This document shows, piece after piece, positions 27,489 to 37,113 of a DNA stretch of 64,000 nt. The notes under the pieces are model-generated. The model saw only the letters and a list, made by a program, of their open reading frames with translations. It did not search any database and was not told the DNA's origin. The stretch is from Micromonospora sp. HNM0581. Its GTDB lineage: Bacteria; Actinomycetota; Actinomycetes; Mycobacteriales; Micromonosporaceae. A program made the position numbers and the translations under genes. The stretch covers positions 124,001 to 188,000 of the forward strand of contig NZ_JAASAD010000004.1 in the NCBI RefSeq assembly GCF_012726175.1. Reading direction: 5' to 3'. How positions within the stretch are numbered: the stretch's first letter is position 1; the number at the start of each line of letters is the position of its first letter.

Positions 27489-27674
27489 TCAGGCGAAGAT
27501 GACGAGAGCGGCCCAGGCACCGACGATCAGAGCCAAGGCCAGGGCCAACACCCAGGTGGGCACGGTGTACTCTCCGCGGCGGTTCCGTTCGATCTCGGCG
27601 CGGACCTTGTCGCGGCGGCGTTCGAGCCAGCCCTGCCGCTGAGCGCCGGGCGTCGGAGGTTCAGGAGGAATCAT
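27489..27674 (-). CDS. Small single-pass membrane protein
   Basis: The 61 residues have a charged, Arg-rich N-terminal half (WLERRRDKVRAEIERNRRGEY) and one C-terminal transmembrane helix (about 40-60). No family is recognised. It lies downstream of pafA on the same strand, beyond the terminator hairpin, and is convergent with the DUF3866 gene. A GGAGG site lies close to the ATG. Probably real but unassigned. Confidence 0.6.
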   Translation of the reverse strand: MIPPEPPTPGAQRQGWLERRRDKVRAEIERNRRGEYTVPTWVLALALALIVGAWAALVIFA

Positions 27675-27685
27675 GGCCCGGCCAG

Positions 27686-27722
27686 CCTACCGGGGCCGGC
27701 CGGACGGCACGGCCCCGGTAGG
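27686..27722 (-). terminator. Terminator hairpin after pafA
   Basis: CCTACCGGGGCC and GGCCCCGGTAGG are perfect 12-base arms around a 13-base loop, starting five bases past the pafA stop. Confidence 0.7.
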
Positions 27723-27727
27723 CGCGG

Positions 27728-29086
27728 TCACATGCTGGCGATCAACCGCTCGACCCGCTCGTCGTACGCCCGGAACGGGTCCTTGCAGAGCACGGTCCGT
27801 TGCGCCTGGTCGTTGAGCTTCAGGTGCACCCAGTCGACGGTGAAGTCCCGCCGCTTCTCCTGGGCGTGCCGGATGAACTCGCCGCGCAGCCGGGCCCGGG
27901 TGGTCTGCGGCGGTGTCTCCTTCGCCTCGAAGATCTCCGGGTCGGTGGCCACCCGGTCCACCTCACCGCGCCGTTCCAGCAGCGCGTAGAGGCCCCGCCC
28001 CCGACGCAGATCGTGGTACGCCAGATCCATCTGCGCCACCCGAGGATGCGACAGCGGCAGGTCGTGCTTGCGCTGGTAACGCTCGATGAGGCGCAGTTTC
28101 GTCACCCAGTCGATCTCCCTGGAGACCGGTTCCAGGTCGCCGGTCTCCACCGCCCGCAGTACCCGACCCCACAGTTCGACCACCCGCTTGGCGGTCTGGT
28201 CGCCACCGCGGCGCTCGACGAACTCGGTGGCCTTGGCGAGGTACTCCTGCTGGATCTCCAGCGCGCTGATCTCCTTGCCCGAGGCCAGCCGCACCTTCCG
28301 CCGGCCGGTGATGTCGTGCGACACCTCCCGGATCGCCCGGATCGGGTTCTCCAGGGTCAGGTCGCGCATCACCACGCCACCTTCGATCATCCGCAGCACG
28401 ATGTCGGCGGTGCCGACCTTCAGCAGCGTGGTGACCTCGTTCATGTTGGAATCGCCGACGATGACGTGCAACCGGCGGTAGCGTTCCGCGTCGGCGTGCG
28501 GCTCGTCCCGGGTGTTGATGATCGGGCGGCTGCGGGTGGTCGCCGAGGAGACACCTTCCCAGATGTGTTCGGCCCGCTGGGACAGGCAGTAGACCGCGCC
28601 GCGCGGCGTCTGTAACACCTTGCCTGCCCCGCAGATCAGTTGCCTGGTGACCAGGAACGGGATCAGCACGTCGGCGAGCCGGCCGAACTCGCCGTGCCGG
28701 GACACCAGGTAGTTCTCGTGGCAGCCGTACGAGTTGCCGGCGGAGTCGGTGTTGTTTTTGAACAGGTAGATCTCACCGGCGATACCCTCGTCGTGCAGCC
28801 GTTTCTCCGCGTCGATGAGCAGCCCTTCCAGGATTCGCTCACCGGCCCGGTCGTGGGCCACCAGGTCGACCACCGAGTCGCACTCCGGGGTGGCGTACTC
28901 GGGATGTGAGCCGACGTCCAGGTAGAGCCGCGCCCCGTTGCGGAGAAAGACGTTGCTCGACCGGCCCCAGGAGACGACCCGACGGAAGAGGTACCGGGCC
29001 ACTTCGTCGGGGGACAGCCGCCGCTGTCCGCGGTAGGTGCAGGTGACGCCGTACTCGGTCTCCAGACCGAAGATTCGCCGTTCCAT
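27728..29086 (-). CDS. pafA: Pup-protein ligase PafA
   Basis: PafA joins the C-terminal glutamate of Pup to lysines of target proteins using ATP. The 452-residue protein has GLETEYG (7-13) for Mg-ATP, the catalytic Asp57 in [34 protein letters not shown], and [19 protein letters not shown] shared with Dop. It lacks the 40-residue loop insert of Dop. A TAATGT hexamer ends six bases before the ATG (leaderless). In most actinobacteria it is near prcA; here the rml island separates them by 7 kb. Confidence 0.97.
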   Translation of the reverse strand: MERRIFGLETEYGVTCTYRGQRRLSPDEVARYLFRRVVSWGRSSNVFLRNGARLYLDVGSHPEYATPECDSVVDLVAHDRAGERILEGLLIDAEKRLHDEGIAGEIYLFKNNTDSAGNSYGCHENYLVSRHGEFGRLADVLIPFLVTRQLICGAGKVLQTPRGAVYCLSQRAEHIWEGVSSATTRSRPIINTRDEPHADAERYRRLHVIVGDSNMNEVTTLLKVGTADIVLRMIEGGVVMRDLTLENPIRAIREVSHDITGRRKVRLASGKEISALEIQQEYLAKATEFVERRGGDQTAKRVVELWGRVLRAVETGDLEPVSREIDWVTKLRLIERYQRKHDLPLSHPRVAQMDLAYHDLRRGRGLYALLERRGEVDRVATDPEIFEAKETPPQTTRARLRGEFIRHAQEKRRDFTVDWVHLKLNDQAQRTVLCKDPFRAYDERVERLIASM

Positions 29087-29119
29087 GATGAGACATTAGC
29101 CGTACGGAGGCCCTGTTCG

Positions 29120-29761
29120 TCACTGTCGGGGCACGTGGCGGCCGCAGCTGTCGGTGTAACCCACGGCGGTGGCGCCAGTCGCGCTGTGCGGCCGGCAGAT
29201 GTCGTACTGCGGGAGCAGCCCGGCCGCCCGGGCATGCGCCAGGGTGGGCGCGGCGGCGTCACGGGCGGACAGCTGCGGCCCGGTGGTTGGCCAGTCGATG
29301 CCGATCTGCTCGTCGAGCGGGTGCACCGCGTGCTCCGCCGACGGGTTGTACGTGGTCGAGCAGAAGTAGGTCAGGGTGGCGTCGTCGGTCAACGCGCAGA
29401 AGCCGTGACCGAGCCCCTCGGCCAGGTAGACGGCGCGGCGGTCCACGTCGTCCAGGCGCACCCCCTCCCACCGACCGAAGGTGGGCGAGCCGACCCGCAG
29501 GTCGACGACCACGTCGAGTACCGCACCTCGGACGCAGGTGACGTACTTCGCCTGCCCCGGTGGTACGTCGGCGAAGTGAATGCCCCGCACCACGTTGCGG
29601 GCCGAGACGGACAGGTTGCCCTGCGCCAGCCGCAACGGACGCCCGACCGCCTCAGCCAGCCGGTCGAAGCGGTACCACTCCAGGAACAGTCCACGCGGGT
29701 CGCCGTGTTGCTGTGGGGTGATCTCCCAGGCGCCCTCGATGCTCAACGGTCGCAGCTTCAT
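29120..29761 (-). CDS. rmlC: dTDP-4-dehydrorhamnose 3,5-epimerase
   Basis: RmlC converts dTDP-4-keto-6-deoxyglucose to the L-lyxo epimer in dTDP-L-rhamnose synthesis. The 213-residue cupin has [23 protein letters not shown] with catalytic His62, and Tyr residues near 132-138. The ATG overlaps the rmlA stop by four bases (ATGA). The C-terminal 30 residues are longer than the minimal family core. Confidence 0.9.
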   Translation of the reverse strand: MKLRPLSIEGAWEITPQQHGDPRGLFLEWYRFDRLAEAVGRPLRLAQGNLSVSARNVVRGIHFADVPPGQAKYVTCVRGAVLDVVVDLRVGSPTFGRWEGVRLDDVDRRAVYLAEGLGHGFCALTDDATLTYFCSTTYNPSAEHAVHPLDEQIGIDWPTTGPQLSARDAAAPTLAHARAAGLLPQYDICRPHSATGATAVGYTDSCGRHVPRQ

Positions 29762-30669
29762 CGAAGCAACCCCGCTTCACCGATCTCGCCGGTCGGTTCC
29801 TGCCGGTGGCCGGCGAGCAGGTCGAGCAGGTAGTCGCCGTAGCCGCTCCTGGTCAACGGCTCGGCCAGCGCGCGTAACTGCGCGTCGCCGATCAGCCCGG
29901 CCCGCCACGCGGCCTCCTCCACACAGCCGATCTTCATGCCCTGCCGTTCCTCGATCACCCGCACGAACTCGGCGGCCTGCATGAGTGAGGTGAAGGTACC
30001 GGTGTCCAGCCAGGCGGTTCCCCGGTCCAGCACGGTGACGGTCAGCTCGCCGGACCGCCGGTACGCCTCGTTCACCGCCGTGATTTCCAACTCGCCCCGG
30101 GCGCTGGGGGTGAGCTGCCGGGCGATCTCCACCACGCGGTTGTCGTAGAAGTACAGGCCGGGCACCGCGTACCGGGACGTCGGGCGCTTCGGCTTCTCCT
30201 CGATCGAGAGCACCCGACCGGCGGCGTCGAAGTGCACCACGCCGTACGCCTGCGGATTGGCGACCGGATAGGCGAAGATCCGGCCACCAGCCGGGTCACC
30301 GGCCTCCGCCAACTGCCGACCCAGACCCACCCCGTGGAAGATGTTGTCGCCGAGGATCAGCGCCACCGACTCGTCGCCGATGAAGTCCGCACCGAGCACG
30401 AAAGCCTGCGCGATGCCCTCGGGCCGCGGCTGGGCGACGTACTCCAACCGGAGCCCGAACTGACTGCCGTCGCCGAGCAACCGCTGAAACTGGCCCTGCT
30501 CCTCCGCAGTGGTGATGACCAATATCTCGGGCACCCCGGCCATCACCAGGGTGGAGAGAGGATAGTAGATCATCGGCTTGTCGAAGACCGGCATCAGCTG
30601 TTTCGACACCGCCCGGGTGATCGGCCACAGCCGGGACCCGGTGCCACCGGCGAGCAGGATTCCACGCAC
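29758..30669 (-). CDS. rmlA: Glucose-1-phosphate thymidylyltransferase
   Basis: RmlA makes dTDP-glucose, the first step of dTDP-L-rhamnose synthesis. The 303-residue enzyme has the nucleotide loop [13 protein letters not shown] (near 6-18), [18 protein letters not shown], and the EEKPKRP sugar-binding segment. Start GTG at 30669 lies seven bases after a TAGCGT hexamer on this strand (leaderless); an upstream extension is not RmlA-like. It forms a coupled operon with rmlC. Confidence 0.93.
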   Translation of the reverse strand: MRGILLAGGTGSRLWPITRAVSKQLMPVFDKPMIYYPLSTLVMAGVPEILVITTAEEQGQFQRLLGDGSQFGLRLEYVAQPRPEGIAQAFVLGADFIGDESVALILGDNIFHGVGLGRQLAEAGDPAGGRIFAYPVANPQAYGVVHFDAAGRVLSIEEKPKRPTSRYAVPGLYFYDNRVVEIARQLTPSARGELEITAVNEAYRRSGELTVTVLDRGTAWLDTGTFTSLMQAAEFVRVIEERQGMKIGCVEEAAWRAGLIGDAQLRALAEPLTRSGYGDYLLDLLAGHRQEPTGEIGEAGLLR

Positions 30670-30754
30670 CCCGACGACGCTACCGCCAACCGGACGCGCA
30701 GCCCGGCTCGACATGCGCGGCTGTCGCGGCCGTTTCGCGTAGACTTCCGGATCC
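30670..30754. promoter_or_regulatory. Divergent leaderless promoters of rmlA and rmlB
   Basis: The 85-base gap carries a -10 hexamer for each side: TAGCGT on the minus strand at 30682-30677, seven bases before the rmlA GTG, and TAGACT at 30740-30745, nine bases before the rmlB GTG. Neither gene has a ribosome site. The two halves of the rhamnose pathway are thus likely driven back to back. Confidence 0.5.
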
Positions 30755-31753
30755 GTGAGGATCCTGGTCACCGGCGGTGCCGGCTTCATCGGTTCGGAGT
30801 ACGTCCGGATGCTGCTCGGCGTTCCCGGCGGCAGCGCGGCGAACGTACCGGCACTGGAGCCGGAGCACGTCACCGTCCTCGACGCGCTCACCTACTCGGG
30901 CAACCTGGCCAACCTGACGTCCGTCGCCGACGATCGCCGTCTTCGGTTCGTCCGTGGCGACATCCGCCACCCCGATGTCGTGGACCGAGCCGTCGAGGGA
31001 CACGACGTGGTGGTGCACTTCGCTGCGGAGTCCCATGTCGACCGTTCCATCAGCGGGGCGGCGCCCTTCGTGACCACGAACGCCCTCGGTACCCAGTACC
31101 TGCTCGACGCCGCGCTGCGGCACGGTGTGGCCCGGTTCGTGCATGTCTCCACCGACGAGGTCTACGGCTCCATCGCCGAGGGTTCCTGGACGGAGGACTG
31201 GCCGCTGGCTCCCAATTCCCCCTACTCGGCGTCGAAGGCAAGCTCCGACCTGCTCGCCCTGGCCTACCACCGCACCCACGGCCTGGACGTGGTGGTCACT
31301 CGTTGCTCCAACAACTACGGGCCGTACCAGTACCCGGAGAAGGTCGTACCGCTGTTCGTCACCAATCTTCTCGACGGACACCCGGTGCCGCTCTACGGCG
31401 ACGGCGGCAACGTACGTGACTGGCTGCACGTGCACGACCACTGCCGTGGCATCGCGCTCGTCCAGCATCGGGGGCGCGCCGGCGAGGTGTACCACATCGG
31501 CGGTGGCACCGAACTGACGAACAAGGAACTGACCGCAAGGTTGCTCGACGCCTGCGACGCCGGTTGGGATCGGGTGACGCCGGTCGCCGACCGGAAGGGA
31601 CACGACCGACGTTACTCCCTCGACATCACCAAGATCAGCAAGGAGTTGGGTTACGCCCCCAGCATCACCTTCGACACCGGCCTCGCCGACACCGTGCGCT
31701 GGTACCGGAACAACCGCGCCTGGTGGACACCGCTGAAGACGGCGGGCACATGA
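30755..31753 (+). CDS. rmlB: dTDP-glucose 4,6-dehydratase
   Basis: RmlB oxidises and dehydrates dTDP-glucose to dTDP-4-keto-6-deoxyglucose. The 332-residue extended SDR has GGAGFIGS (7-14), catalytic Asp134-Glu135 (STDEVYG), Tyr157 and Lys161 (YSASK), and [14 protein letters not shown]. The start is GTG, immediately before the RILVTGG strand. Its stop overlaps the rmlD start by four bases. Confidence 0.95.
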   Translation: MRILVTGGAGFIGSEYVRMLLGVPGGSAANVPALEPEHVTVLDALTYSGNLANLTSVADDRRLRFVRGDIRHPDVVDRAVEGHDVVVHFAAESHVDRSISGAAPFVTTNALGTQYLLDAALRHGVARFVHVSTDEVYGSIAEGSWTEDWPLAPNSPYSASKASSDLLALAYHRTHGLDVVVTRCSNNYGPYQYPEKVVPLFVTNLLDGHPVPLYGDGGNVRDWLHVHDHCRGIALVQHRGRAGEVYHIGGGTELTNKELTARLLDACDAGWDRVTPVADRKGHDRRYSLDITKISKELGYAPSITFDTGLADTVRWYRNNRAWWTPLKTAGT

Positions 31754-32622
31754 GGTTCCTGGTGACCGGAGCAGGTGGGATGCTCGGCCGTGACCTGGTC
31801 GATGTGCTCGCAGCGCGACCGGAACACCAGGTCACCGCGGCCACCCGCGCCAAACTGGACATCACCGACCGGGCCGCCGTGTACTCCGCGGTGGCCGGCC
31901 ACGACGTGGTTCTCAACACCGCCGCCTGGACCGACGTCGACGGCGCGGAGGCACACGAATCGGCTGCCACCACCGTCAACGGCCACGCCGTCGTCCACCT
32001 CGCCGACGCCTGCGCCGCACACGGCGCCCGACTGCTGCAACTGTCCACCGACTACGTCTTCGACGGCACCGCCACCACCCCGTACCGCGAAGACGGGCCC
32101 ACCGCCCCGCTGAACGCGTACGGTCGCGGCAAGCTGCTCGGGGAGCAGGCCGTGACCCGGCTGCTGCCCGACACCGGCTACGTGGTGCGGACCGCCTGGC
32201 TCTACGGCGCACACGGCCGCAACTTCGTCAGCACCATGCTCGACCTGGCCGGCCGACGCGACACCCTCGACGTCGTCGACGACCAGCACGGCCAACCGAC
32301 CTGGTCGTACGCTCTGGCCCGGCACCTGGTCGCGCTCGCCGAGGCCGCCCGCGCCGGACGCGCCGCACCCGGGATCTACCATGGCACCTGCGCCGGCGAG
32401 ACCACCTGGTACGGCCTGGCCCGCGCCGTGTTCACCCGGCACGGGCTCGACCCGGACCGGATCCGGCCCACCACGAGTGCCCGGTTCGTGCGACCTGCCC
32501 CCAGACCGACGTACAGTGTCCTGGGTCACGGCCGGTGGGTCGAGGCCGGACTGCCACCCCTAGCGGACTGGCACGCCACCCTTGTCGACGCGTTCACCCC
32601 CACCGATCCACCCTCCCCGTAG
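31750..32622 (+). CDS. rmlD: dTDP-4-dehydrorhamnose reductase
   Basis: RmlD reduces the 4-keto sugar to dTDP-L-rhamnose. The 290-residue protein has GAGGMLG (7-13), NTAAWTDVDGAE, STDYVFDG, and catalytic Tyr124 and Lys128 (YGRGK). With rmlA, B and C nearby, the whole pathway from glucose-1-phosphate is present. The ATG overlaps the rmlB stop (ATGA). Confidence 0.93.
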   Translation: MRFLVTGAGGMLGRDLVDVLAARPEHQVTAATRAKLDITDRAAVYSAVAGHDVVLNTAAWTDVDGAEAHESAATTVNGHAVVHLADACAAHGARLLQLSTDYVFDGTATTPYREDGPTAPLNAYGRGKLLGEQAVTRLLPDTGYVVRTAWLYGAHGRNFVSTMLDLAGRRDTLDVVDDQHGQPTWSYALARHLVALAEAARAGRAAPGIYHGTCAGETTWYGLARAVFTRHGLDPDRIRPTTSARFVRPAPRPTYSVLGHGRWVEAGLPPLADWHATLVDAFTPTDPPSP

Positions 32623-32630
32623 AAGGTCGC

Positions 32631-33047
32631 ATGAAGCTCACCCTGGTCACTGGCCTGACCGGCCTGGTCCTGCTGGGCACGATCGTCGAACTGCTACGTC
32701 GCCGCCAACTACGCGAAAAGTACGGCATGCTCTGGCTCGGCCTGCTGTTCGTGGTGATCCCACTGTCGCTCTTCCCACGGCTGCTGGACGGCGTCGCGGA
32801 CCTGCTCGGTGTCGCTTCCGGAGTCAGTCTGGTGCTCTTCCTCGGCATCGTCTTCCTCCTACTGGTCTGCATCCACCTCAGCTGGGAGGTCAGCGCGCTC
32901 GAGGAGGAGACCCGTACCCTCGCCGAGGAGTTCACCCTGCTCCGCGCCGAAGTCGAAGCGGAACGGGCGGAACGAGCGGAACGAGCGGAACGAGCGGAGT
33001 GGACCCGACGCCCGGACCCGACCGCACTGGTGTCCCGCGATGGTTAA
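32631..33047 (+). CDS. DUF2304 membrane protein
   Basis: The 138-residue protein has three hydrophobic segments (about 4-20, 33-50, 62-84) with RRRQLREKYGMLWLGL between the first two, a DUF2304 hallmark, then a charged helical tail. Such proteins usually sit beside polyprenol-phosphate sugar transferases and may assist them. The tail contains an Ala-Glu-Arg triplet repeat coded by a 9-nt tandem repeat. It ends eight bases inside the next gene. Confidence 0.85.
   Translation: MKLTLVTGLTGLVLLGTIVELLRRRQLREKYGMLWLGLLFVVIPLSLFPRLLDGVADLLGVASGVSLVLFLGIVFLLLVCIHLSWEVSALEEETRTLAEEFTLLRAEVEAERAERAERAERAEWTRRPDPTALVSRDG
32958..32999. repeat. 9-nt tandem repeat within the DUF2304 gene
   Basis: Four copies of GCGGAACGR and a partial fifth encode repeating Ala-Glu-Arg in the C-terminal coiled tail. 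The unit is a multiple of three, so copy-number change would alter tail length without frameshift. Confidence 0.85.
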
Positions 33048-33741
33048 CGGCAGGCGACTCCTCATCATCATTCCGGCGCTCAACGAGGCCGCCTGCATCG
33101 GCGAGGTCGTCAGCGAGATCCGCGGCGAACTACCCGGAGTGGACGTGCTCGTGGTCGACGACGGCTCCACCGACCGCACCGCCACCGTCGCCGTCGCGGC
33201 CGGCGCCCAGGTCGCCCGGCTGCCGTACAACCTCGGCGTCGGTGGCGCCATGCGGCTCGGCTACCGCTACGCCCACGACCACGACTACGACGTGGCGGTG
33301 CAGGTCGACGCCGACGGGCAGCACGACCCCCGCTACGTGCCCAAGCTCGTCGATCTGCTCGATGACCACGACCTGGTCATCGGGGCCCGGTTCGCGGGCG
33401 AGGGCGACTACTCCGTACGCGGCCCCCGCCGCTGGGCCATGCGCATGCTGTCGCTGGTGCTGTCCAGCCTGGCCGGGACGACGCTCACCGACACCACGAG
33501 CGGTTTCCGAGCCGCCAACCGACGAATGATCGAGATGTTCGCCCGCTGGTATCCCGCCGAGTATCTCGGCGACACCGTCGAGACGCTCGTGCACGCCGCC
33601 CGGCGCGGGTACCGGATCCAGCAGGTGCCGGTCGCCATGCGCCGTCGGATGGCCGGCACGCCCAGCCATTCACCCGTCAGGGCGATGATCTACCTTGGGC
33701 GGGCCATGGCTGTCCTCACTCTCGCCCTCATCCGCCGGTGA
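33040..33741 (+). CDS. Family 2 glycosyltransferase, polyprenol-phosphate sugar synthase type
   Basis: The 233-residue GT-A enzyme has IIIPALNEAACIGEVV, the VVDDGSTDRT nucleotide motif (near 38-47), QVDADGQHDPRY as the DxD region, and TTSGFRAANRR. It resembles dolichol/polyprenol-phosphate mannosyl- or glucosyltransferases without membrane helices. The product would be a lipid-linked sugar used outside the membrane. The ATG overlaps the DUF2304 gene by eight bases, and the stop overlaps the flippase-like gene by four. Confidence 0.88.
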   Translation: MVNGRRLLIIIPALNEAACIGEVVSEIRGELPGVDVLVVDDGSTDRTATVAVAAGAQVARLPYNLGVGGAMRLGYRYAHDHDYDVAVQVDADGQHDPRYVPKLVDLLDDHDLVIGARFAGEGDYSVRGPRRWAMRMLSLVLSSLAGTTLTDTTSGFRAANRRMIEMFARWYPAEYLGDTVETLVHAARRGYRIQQVPVAMRRRMAGTPSHSPVRAMIYLGRAMAVLTLALIRR

Positions 33742-35042
33742 TCCGCCGGCTGCTGAGTCTCGTCCCACCCGGCACCATCGGGGTCGGCACCGGACTGGCC
33801 GTGGTCGGACTTGCCTCGTACACCCATCTTGCCCTCGCCGGGCACAACCTCGACGCCGCCGACTACTCCTCGCTGTCGGTGCTCTGGTCCGTCGTGTTCA
33901 CCCTCGGCATCGGCGTGTTCTTCCCGGTCGAACAGGAAGTCGCCCGCCTCGTCGCGGCCCGGCACACCAGAGGGCTGCCACCCGGGCCGGTACTGGCCCG
34001 CGGCGCCGCCGTCGCCGCCGCCGTCCTCGGCCTGCTCCTGGTCCTCACCTTCGGTGCCGCCGGTCCTCTCACCGACCGGCTGTTCGCCGGGGACCCCGCG
34101 ATGGTGCCCGCCCTCGGTGGTGCGCTCACCGCCCTGGCTGTGGCGCACACCACCCGGGGCGTACTCTCCGGCCTGCGCCGCTTCGGCTGGTACGGCACCC
34201 AGCTCGGTCTCGACGGGGGGCTGCGCATCGTGCTGGTGTGTGTGCTCGCCGGCACCGGCGTGGACTCACCCGTGGCCTATGCGCTGGTGCTGGCCGCGGC
34301 GCCACTCGCCGCCGCAGCATTGACCGCCGCGCCGGTCGTTCGCGCGATCGGCCATGGGCCCGCAGTCGAGTGGCCCGCGCTGTTACGCGGACTCACCCTG
34401 CTCACCATATCCAGCCTGCTCGCCCAGATCGTCGTCAACATCGGAGTGATCAACGTACGGCTGCTCGACCCGGCCGATGTCGCCACCGCCGGGGCACTGC
34501 TCTCCGCCCTGGTGCTGGTACGCATTCCACTGTTCGTCTTCGCCTCGATGCAGGCCGCGTTACTGCCCGGCCTGTCCACCGCCGCCGCCACCGGCGACGA
34601 ACCGGCCTTCCACACCCTCCTACGCCGGGCCCTGGCCGTCGTCACGGCACTCGGTGCCCTCGGTGGCGTCCTCGCTGCCCTGTGCGGACCGTGGCTCGTG
34701 CGGACTCTCTTCGACACACCCGACGTGCTCGGCCACGGCGATTTCGCCTGGCTTTCGGTGGCCACCCTGGCGTACCTGTGGGCGATGGTGCTCGGTCAGG
34801 CGCTGTTGGCCCGCGACCGGCACCACGCCCAGGCAATCGCCTGGACCATCGGCGTCGCCGCGCTGGCCGTCGCGACCCTGCCCCCGCTGCCCGTCGCGCT
34901 GCGCGTCGAACTCGGCTACACCATCGGCTCCGCGGTAGCCGCCGTCGTCATGGTCACCGTGCTGTGCCGGCACCGGGCAACCCCGCCCACACCACCGACC
35001 GTCGACCGGATGCCGGCCGCCACCGGCGGAGGAACAGCATGA
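33738..35042 (+). CDS. Polysaccharide flippase-like membrane protein
   Basis: The 434-residue protein has about twelve hydrophobic segments and the general layout of MOP-superfamily polysaccharide transporters (GVFFPVEQEVARLVAARH in the first half, FASMQAALLPGLSTAAATGD in the second). It would export a lipid-linked glycan made by the neighbouring transferases. The GTG overlaps the upstream gene (GTGA), and ATGA links it to the next glycosyltransferase. Confidence 0.75.
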   Translation: MIRRLLSLVPPGTIGVGTGLAVVGLASYTHLALAGHNLDAADYSSLSVLWSVVFTLGIGVFFPVEQEVARLVAARHTRGLPPGPVLARGAAVAAAVLGLLLVLTFGAAGPLTDRLFAGDPAMVPALGGALTALAVAHTTRGVLSGLRRFGWYGTQLGLDGGLRIVLVCVLAGTGVDSPVAYALVLAAAPLAAAALTAAPVVRAIGHGPAVEWPALLRGLTLLTISSLLAQIVVNIGVINVRLLDPADVATAGALLSALVLVRIPLFVFASMQAALLPGLSTAAATGDEPAFHTLLRRALAVVTALGALGGVLAALCGPWLVRTLFDTPDVLGHGDFAWLSVATLAYLWAMVLGQALLARDRHHAQAIAWTIGVAALAVATLPPLPVALRVELGYTIGSAVAAVVMVTVLCRHRATPPTPPTVDRMPAATGGGTA

Positions 35043-36067
35043 GACCGCACCGTGTCACCGCCGTGATGCTCGCCTACGGTCCCGAGCCCTGGCTGGTCGA
35101 CGCAGCCCGGGCCGTCCTGGCCAGCACCGGCGTCGACATCGAACTGGTCGTGGTCGACAACGGCTGCACCGGTGACGGCATCGACGTGGTCAAGAACCTA
35201 CCCGGCGTACGGGTCGTCCGGCCGGGCACGAACACCGGCTACTCCGGCGGGTGCAACGTCGGAGCGGCCGAGGCCACAGGTGACTGGCTGGTCTTCGTCA
35301 ACTCCGACGCCATCGTGGCCGCCGACGCCCTCGCCGCGATCGTCGCGGTGGCCGCCGAGCCTGGCGTCGGCGCTGCCATGGCCTCCATCCGACTCGCCCA
35401 CGACCCCACATTGATCAACACCTCGGGCAACCCGCTGCACTTCACCGGTCTGTCCTGGGCCGGCGGCAACGGAGAGCCGGCAAGCGCCCACGCCCGACGG
35501 ACAGTGGTGCCCTCGCTGAGCGGCTGCTGCTTCGCCATCAGCCGAAGCCGCTGGACGGAACTCGACGGTTTCCCCGACGAGTACTTCGCCTACCACGAGG
35601 ACACGGAAATCAGCCTGCGGCTGTGGCAGCGCGGTCTACGGCTGGAGTACGTGCCCGAGGCCGTGGTAGTGCACCACTACGAGTTTTCCCGCAACGACCT
35701 CAAGCTCTACCTGGTCGAACGCAACCGCCTGCTCACCCTGCTCACCGGGTACCAGGGCCGGACCCTTGCGTTGCTGGCACCGATGCTGCTGCTCACCGAG
35801 GCAGCCATGCTCGCTGCCGCGCTGGCGGACGGCTGGGGGCGGCAGAAGACCCGGGGCTGGGCCTGGCTGTGGCGTAACCGAGGCTGGGTCCGCGCCCGCC
35901 GTCGGCGGTTGCAGACCGAACGGACCGTCGGCGACGGCACGCTGGCCGGGCTGATGACCGCCCGCGTCGCCCCGTCGAACGTGGCCGCCCCTCCCGGAAT
36001 GGGCATCTTCAACGCGGTCGCCGCAGCCTGGTGGGCGCTCGTGCGGCCGTTGCTGCCCCGACGCTGA
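35039..36067 (+). CDS. Family 2 glycosyltransferase, rhamnosyltransferase-like
   Basis: The 342-residue GT-A protein has VVVDNGCTGDG (near 38-48), NTGYSGGCNVGAAEATG, VFVNSDAIV as the DxD-like region, and FDEYFAYHEDTEISLRLWQRG (near 180-200), the ED motif of GT2 rhamnosyltransferases such as GlfT1/WbbL. A predicted membrane-associated helix lies at 240-260. With rmlABCD upstream it probably transfers L-rhamnose; this is inference from context. Confidence 0.82.
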   Translation: MRPHRVTAVMLAYGPEPWLVDAARAVLASTGVDIELVVVDNGCTGDGIDVVKNLPGVRVVRPGTNTGYSGGCNVGAAEATGDWLVFVNSDAIVAADALAAIVAVAAEPGVGAAMASIRLAHDPTLINTSGNPLHFTGLSWAGGNGEPASAHARRTVVPSLSGCCFAISRSRWTELDGFPDEYFAYHEDTEISLRLWQRGLRLEYVPEAVVVHHYEFSRNDLKLYLVERNRLLTLLTGYQGRTLALLAPMLLLTEAAMLAAALADGWGRQKTRGWAWLWRNRGWVRARRRRLQTERTVGDGTLAGLMTARVAPSNVAAPPGMGIFNAVAAAWWALVRPLLPRR

Positions 36068-36154
36068 CCAGTCGGCGTTGGTGAGCGGGCGACGACCGGC
36101 CGGCCGGCAGCGACGGGCGCAGCTCACCGTCGATGCCGACGCGACCGGAACGAC

Positions 36155-36189
36155 GTGCCGCCCGAGCACTCGAACTGCTCGGGCGGCAC
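36155..36189. terminator. Bidirectional terminator between the glycan island and prcA
   Basis: GTGCCGCCCGAGCA and TGCTCGGGCGGCAC are perfect 14-base arms around a seven-base loop. The hairpin is 88 bases past the glycosyltransferase stop and 29 past the prcA stop on the other strand. Confidence 0.8.
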
Positions 36190-36217
36190 CGCTGCCCGCT
36201 ACGAGGCATGGTGCGGG

Positions 36218-37051
36218 TCAGGTGTCCGACTTGTCGCCGGGCTTGTCCTCCAGGTCCGCCGATCCGGCCGAGGTTGTCGGCTTGTGCCCTTCCTCCGTCG
36301 GCGTGGTCGGGGTCTGCGCCCGGTCACCCTCCGCTGCCGACCCGCCGGCCACGTCCGCGTCCAACAACGCGGTCAACGCGGCCCCGGTGATCCGGCGGAA
36401 GGTGCGGCCCACCCGGTTGCGGTCCAGGACCGCGACCTCCAACTGGTTGGCGGCGATCGTCCGGGCGGCACCGCCCTCGCCGCCGACGCTGCCCAACGCC
36501 TGGACCGCCACTTTCACCGCCTCACCGAGCGACATGTCCGACCGGTGGTGCGACTTCAGCACCCCGGCAATCGCTTCGGCCTGACCGCCCATCGCCATCC
36601 GACCCGGTTCGTCGGTCACCGAACCGTCGTAGGTGTTGCGGTAGAGGGAGTCATCCTCGGGTGTGGCGCCCACCTCGGCCACGCAGATCTCCACCTCGAA
36701 CGGCTTCGACTGCTCGGTGAAGATGGCGCCGAGGATCTGCGCGTACGAGTTGGCCAACGCCAGACCGTTCACGTCACGACGGTCATAGCTCAGACCGTTC
36801 AGGTCGGCCATCCGCACACCCGCCCGGCGCAGGTTCTCGAACTCGTTGTACCGCCCTACGGCGGCGAACCCGATCCGGTCGTAGATCTCGCTGACCTTGT
36901 GCAGCGCGCTGGACAGATTCTCGGCAACGAAGAGCACCCCACCGGCATAGCTGAGGACCACCGCGCTGCGCCCCCGGGCGATGCCCTTGCGGGCCAACTC
37001 GGAACGGTCGCGCATGATCTGTTCGGGCGAGGCGTAGAACTGCATGGCCAC
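36218..37051 (-). CDS. prcA: Proteasome alpha subunit PrcA
   Basis: PrcA forms the outer gating rings of the 20S core. The 277-residue protein begins (V)[28 protein letters not shown], then [29 protein letters not shown]. The last 45 residues are a Thr/Pro/acidic tail. GTG at 37051 or ATG at 37045 may start it. It lies 62 bases after prcB. The N-terminal octapeptide region that closes the gate is preserved. Confidence 0.96.
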   Translation of the reverse strand: MAMQFYASPEQIMRDRSELARKGIARGRSAVVLSYAGGVLFVAENLSSALHKVSEIYDRIGFAAVGRYNEFENLRRAGVRMADLNGLSYDRRDVNGLALANSYAQILGAIFTEQSKPFEVEICVAEVGATPEDDSLYRNTYDGSVTDEPGRMAMGGQAEAIAGVLKSHHRSDMSLGEAVKVAVQALGSVGGEGGAARTIAANQLEVAVLDRNRVGRTFRRITGAALTALLDADVAGGSAAEGDRAQTPTTPTEEGHKPTTSAGSADLEDKPGDKSDT

Positions 37052-37113
37052 GGCGGCGGCTCTCCTTCGGGGCGCGGTACTCGGGGAAACGGGATCAGCT
37101 GCGGGCGGGTGGC

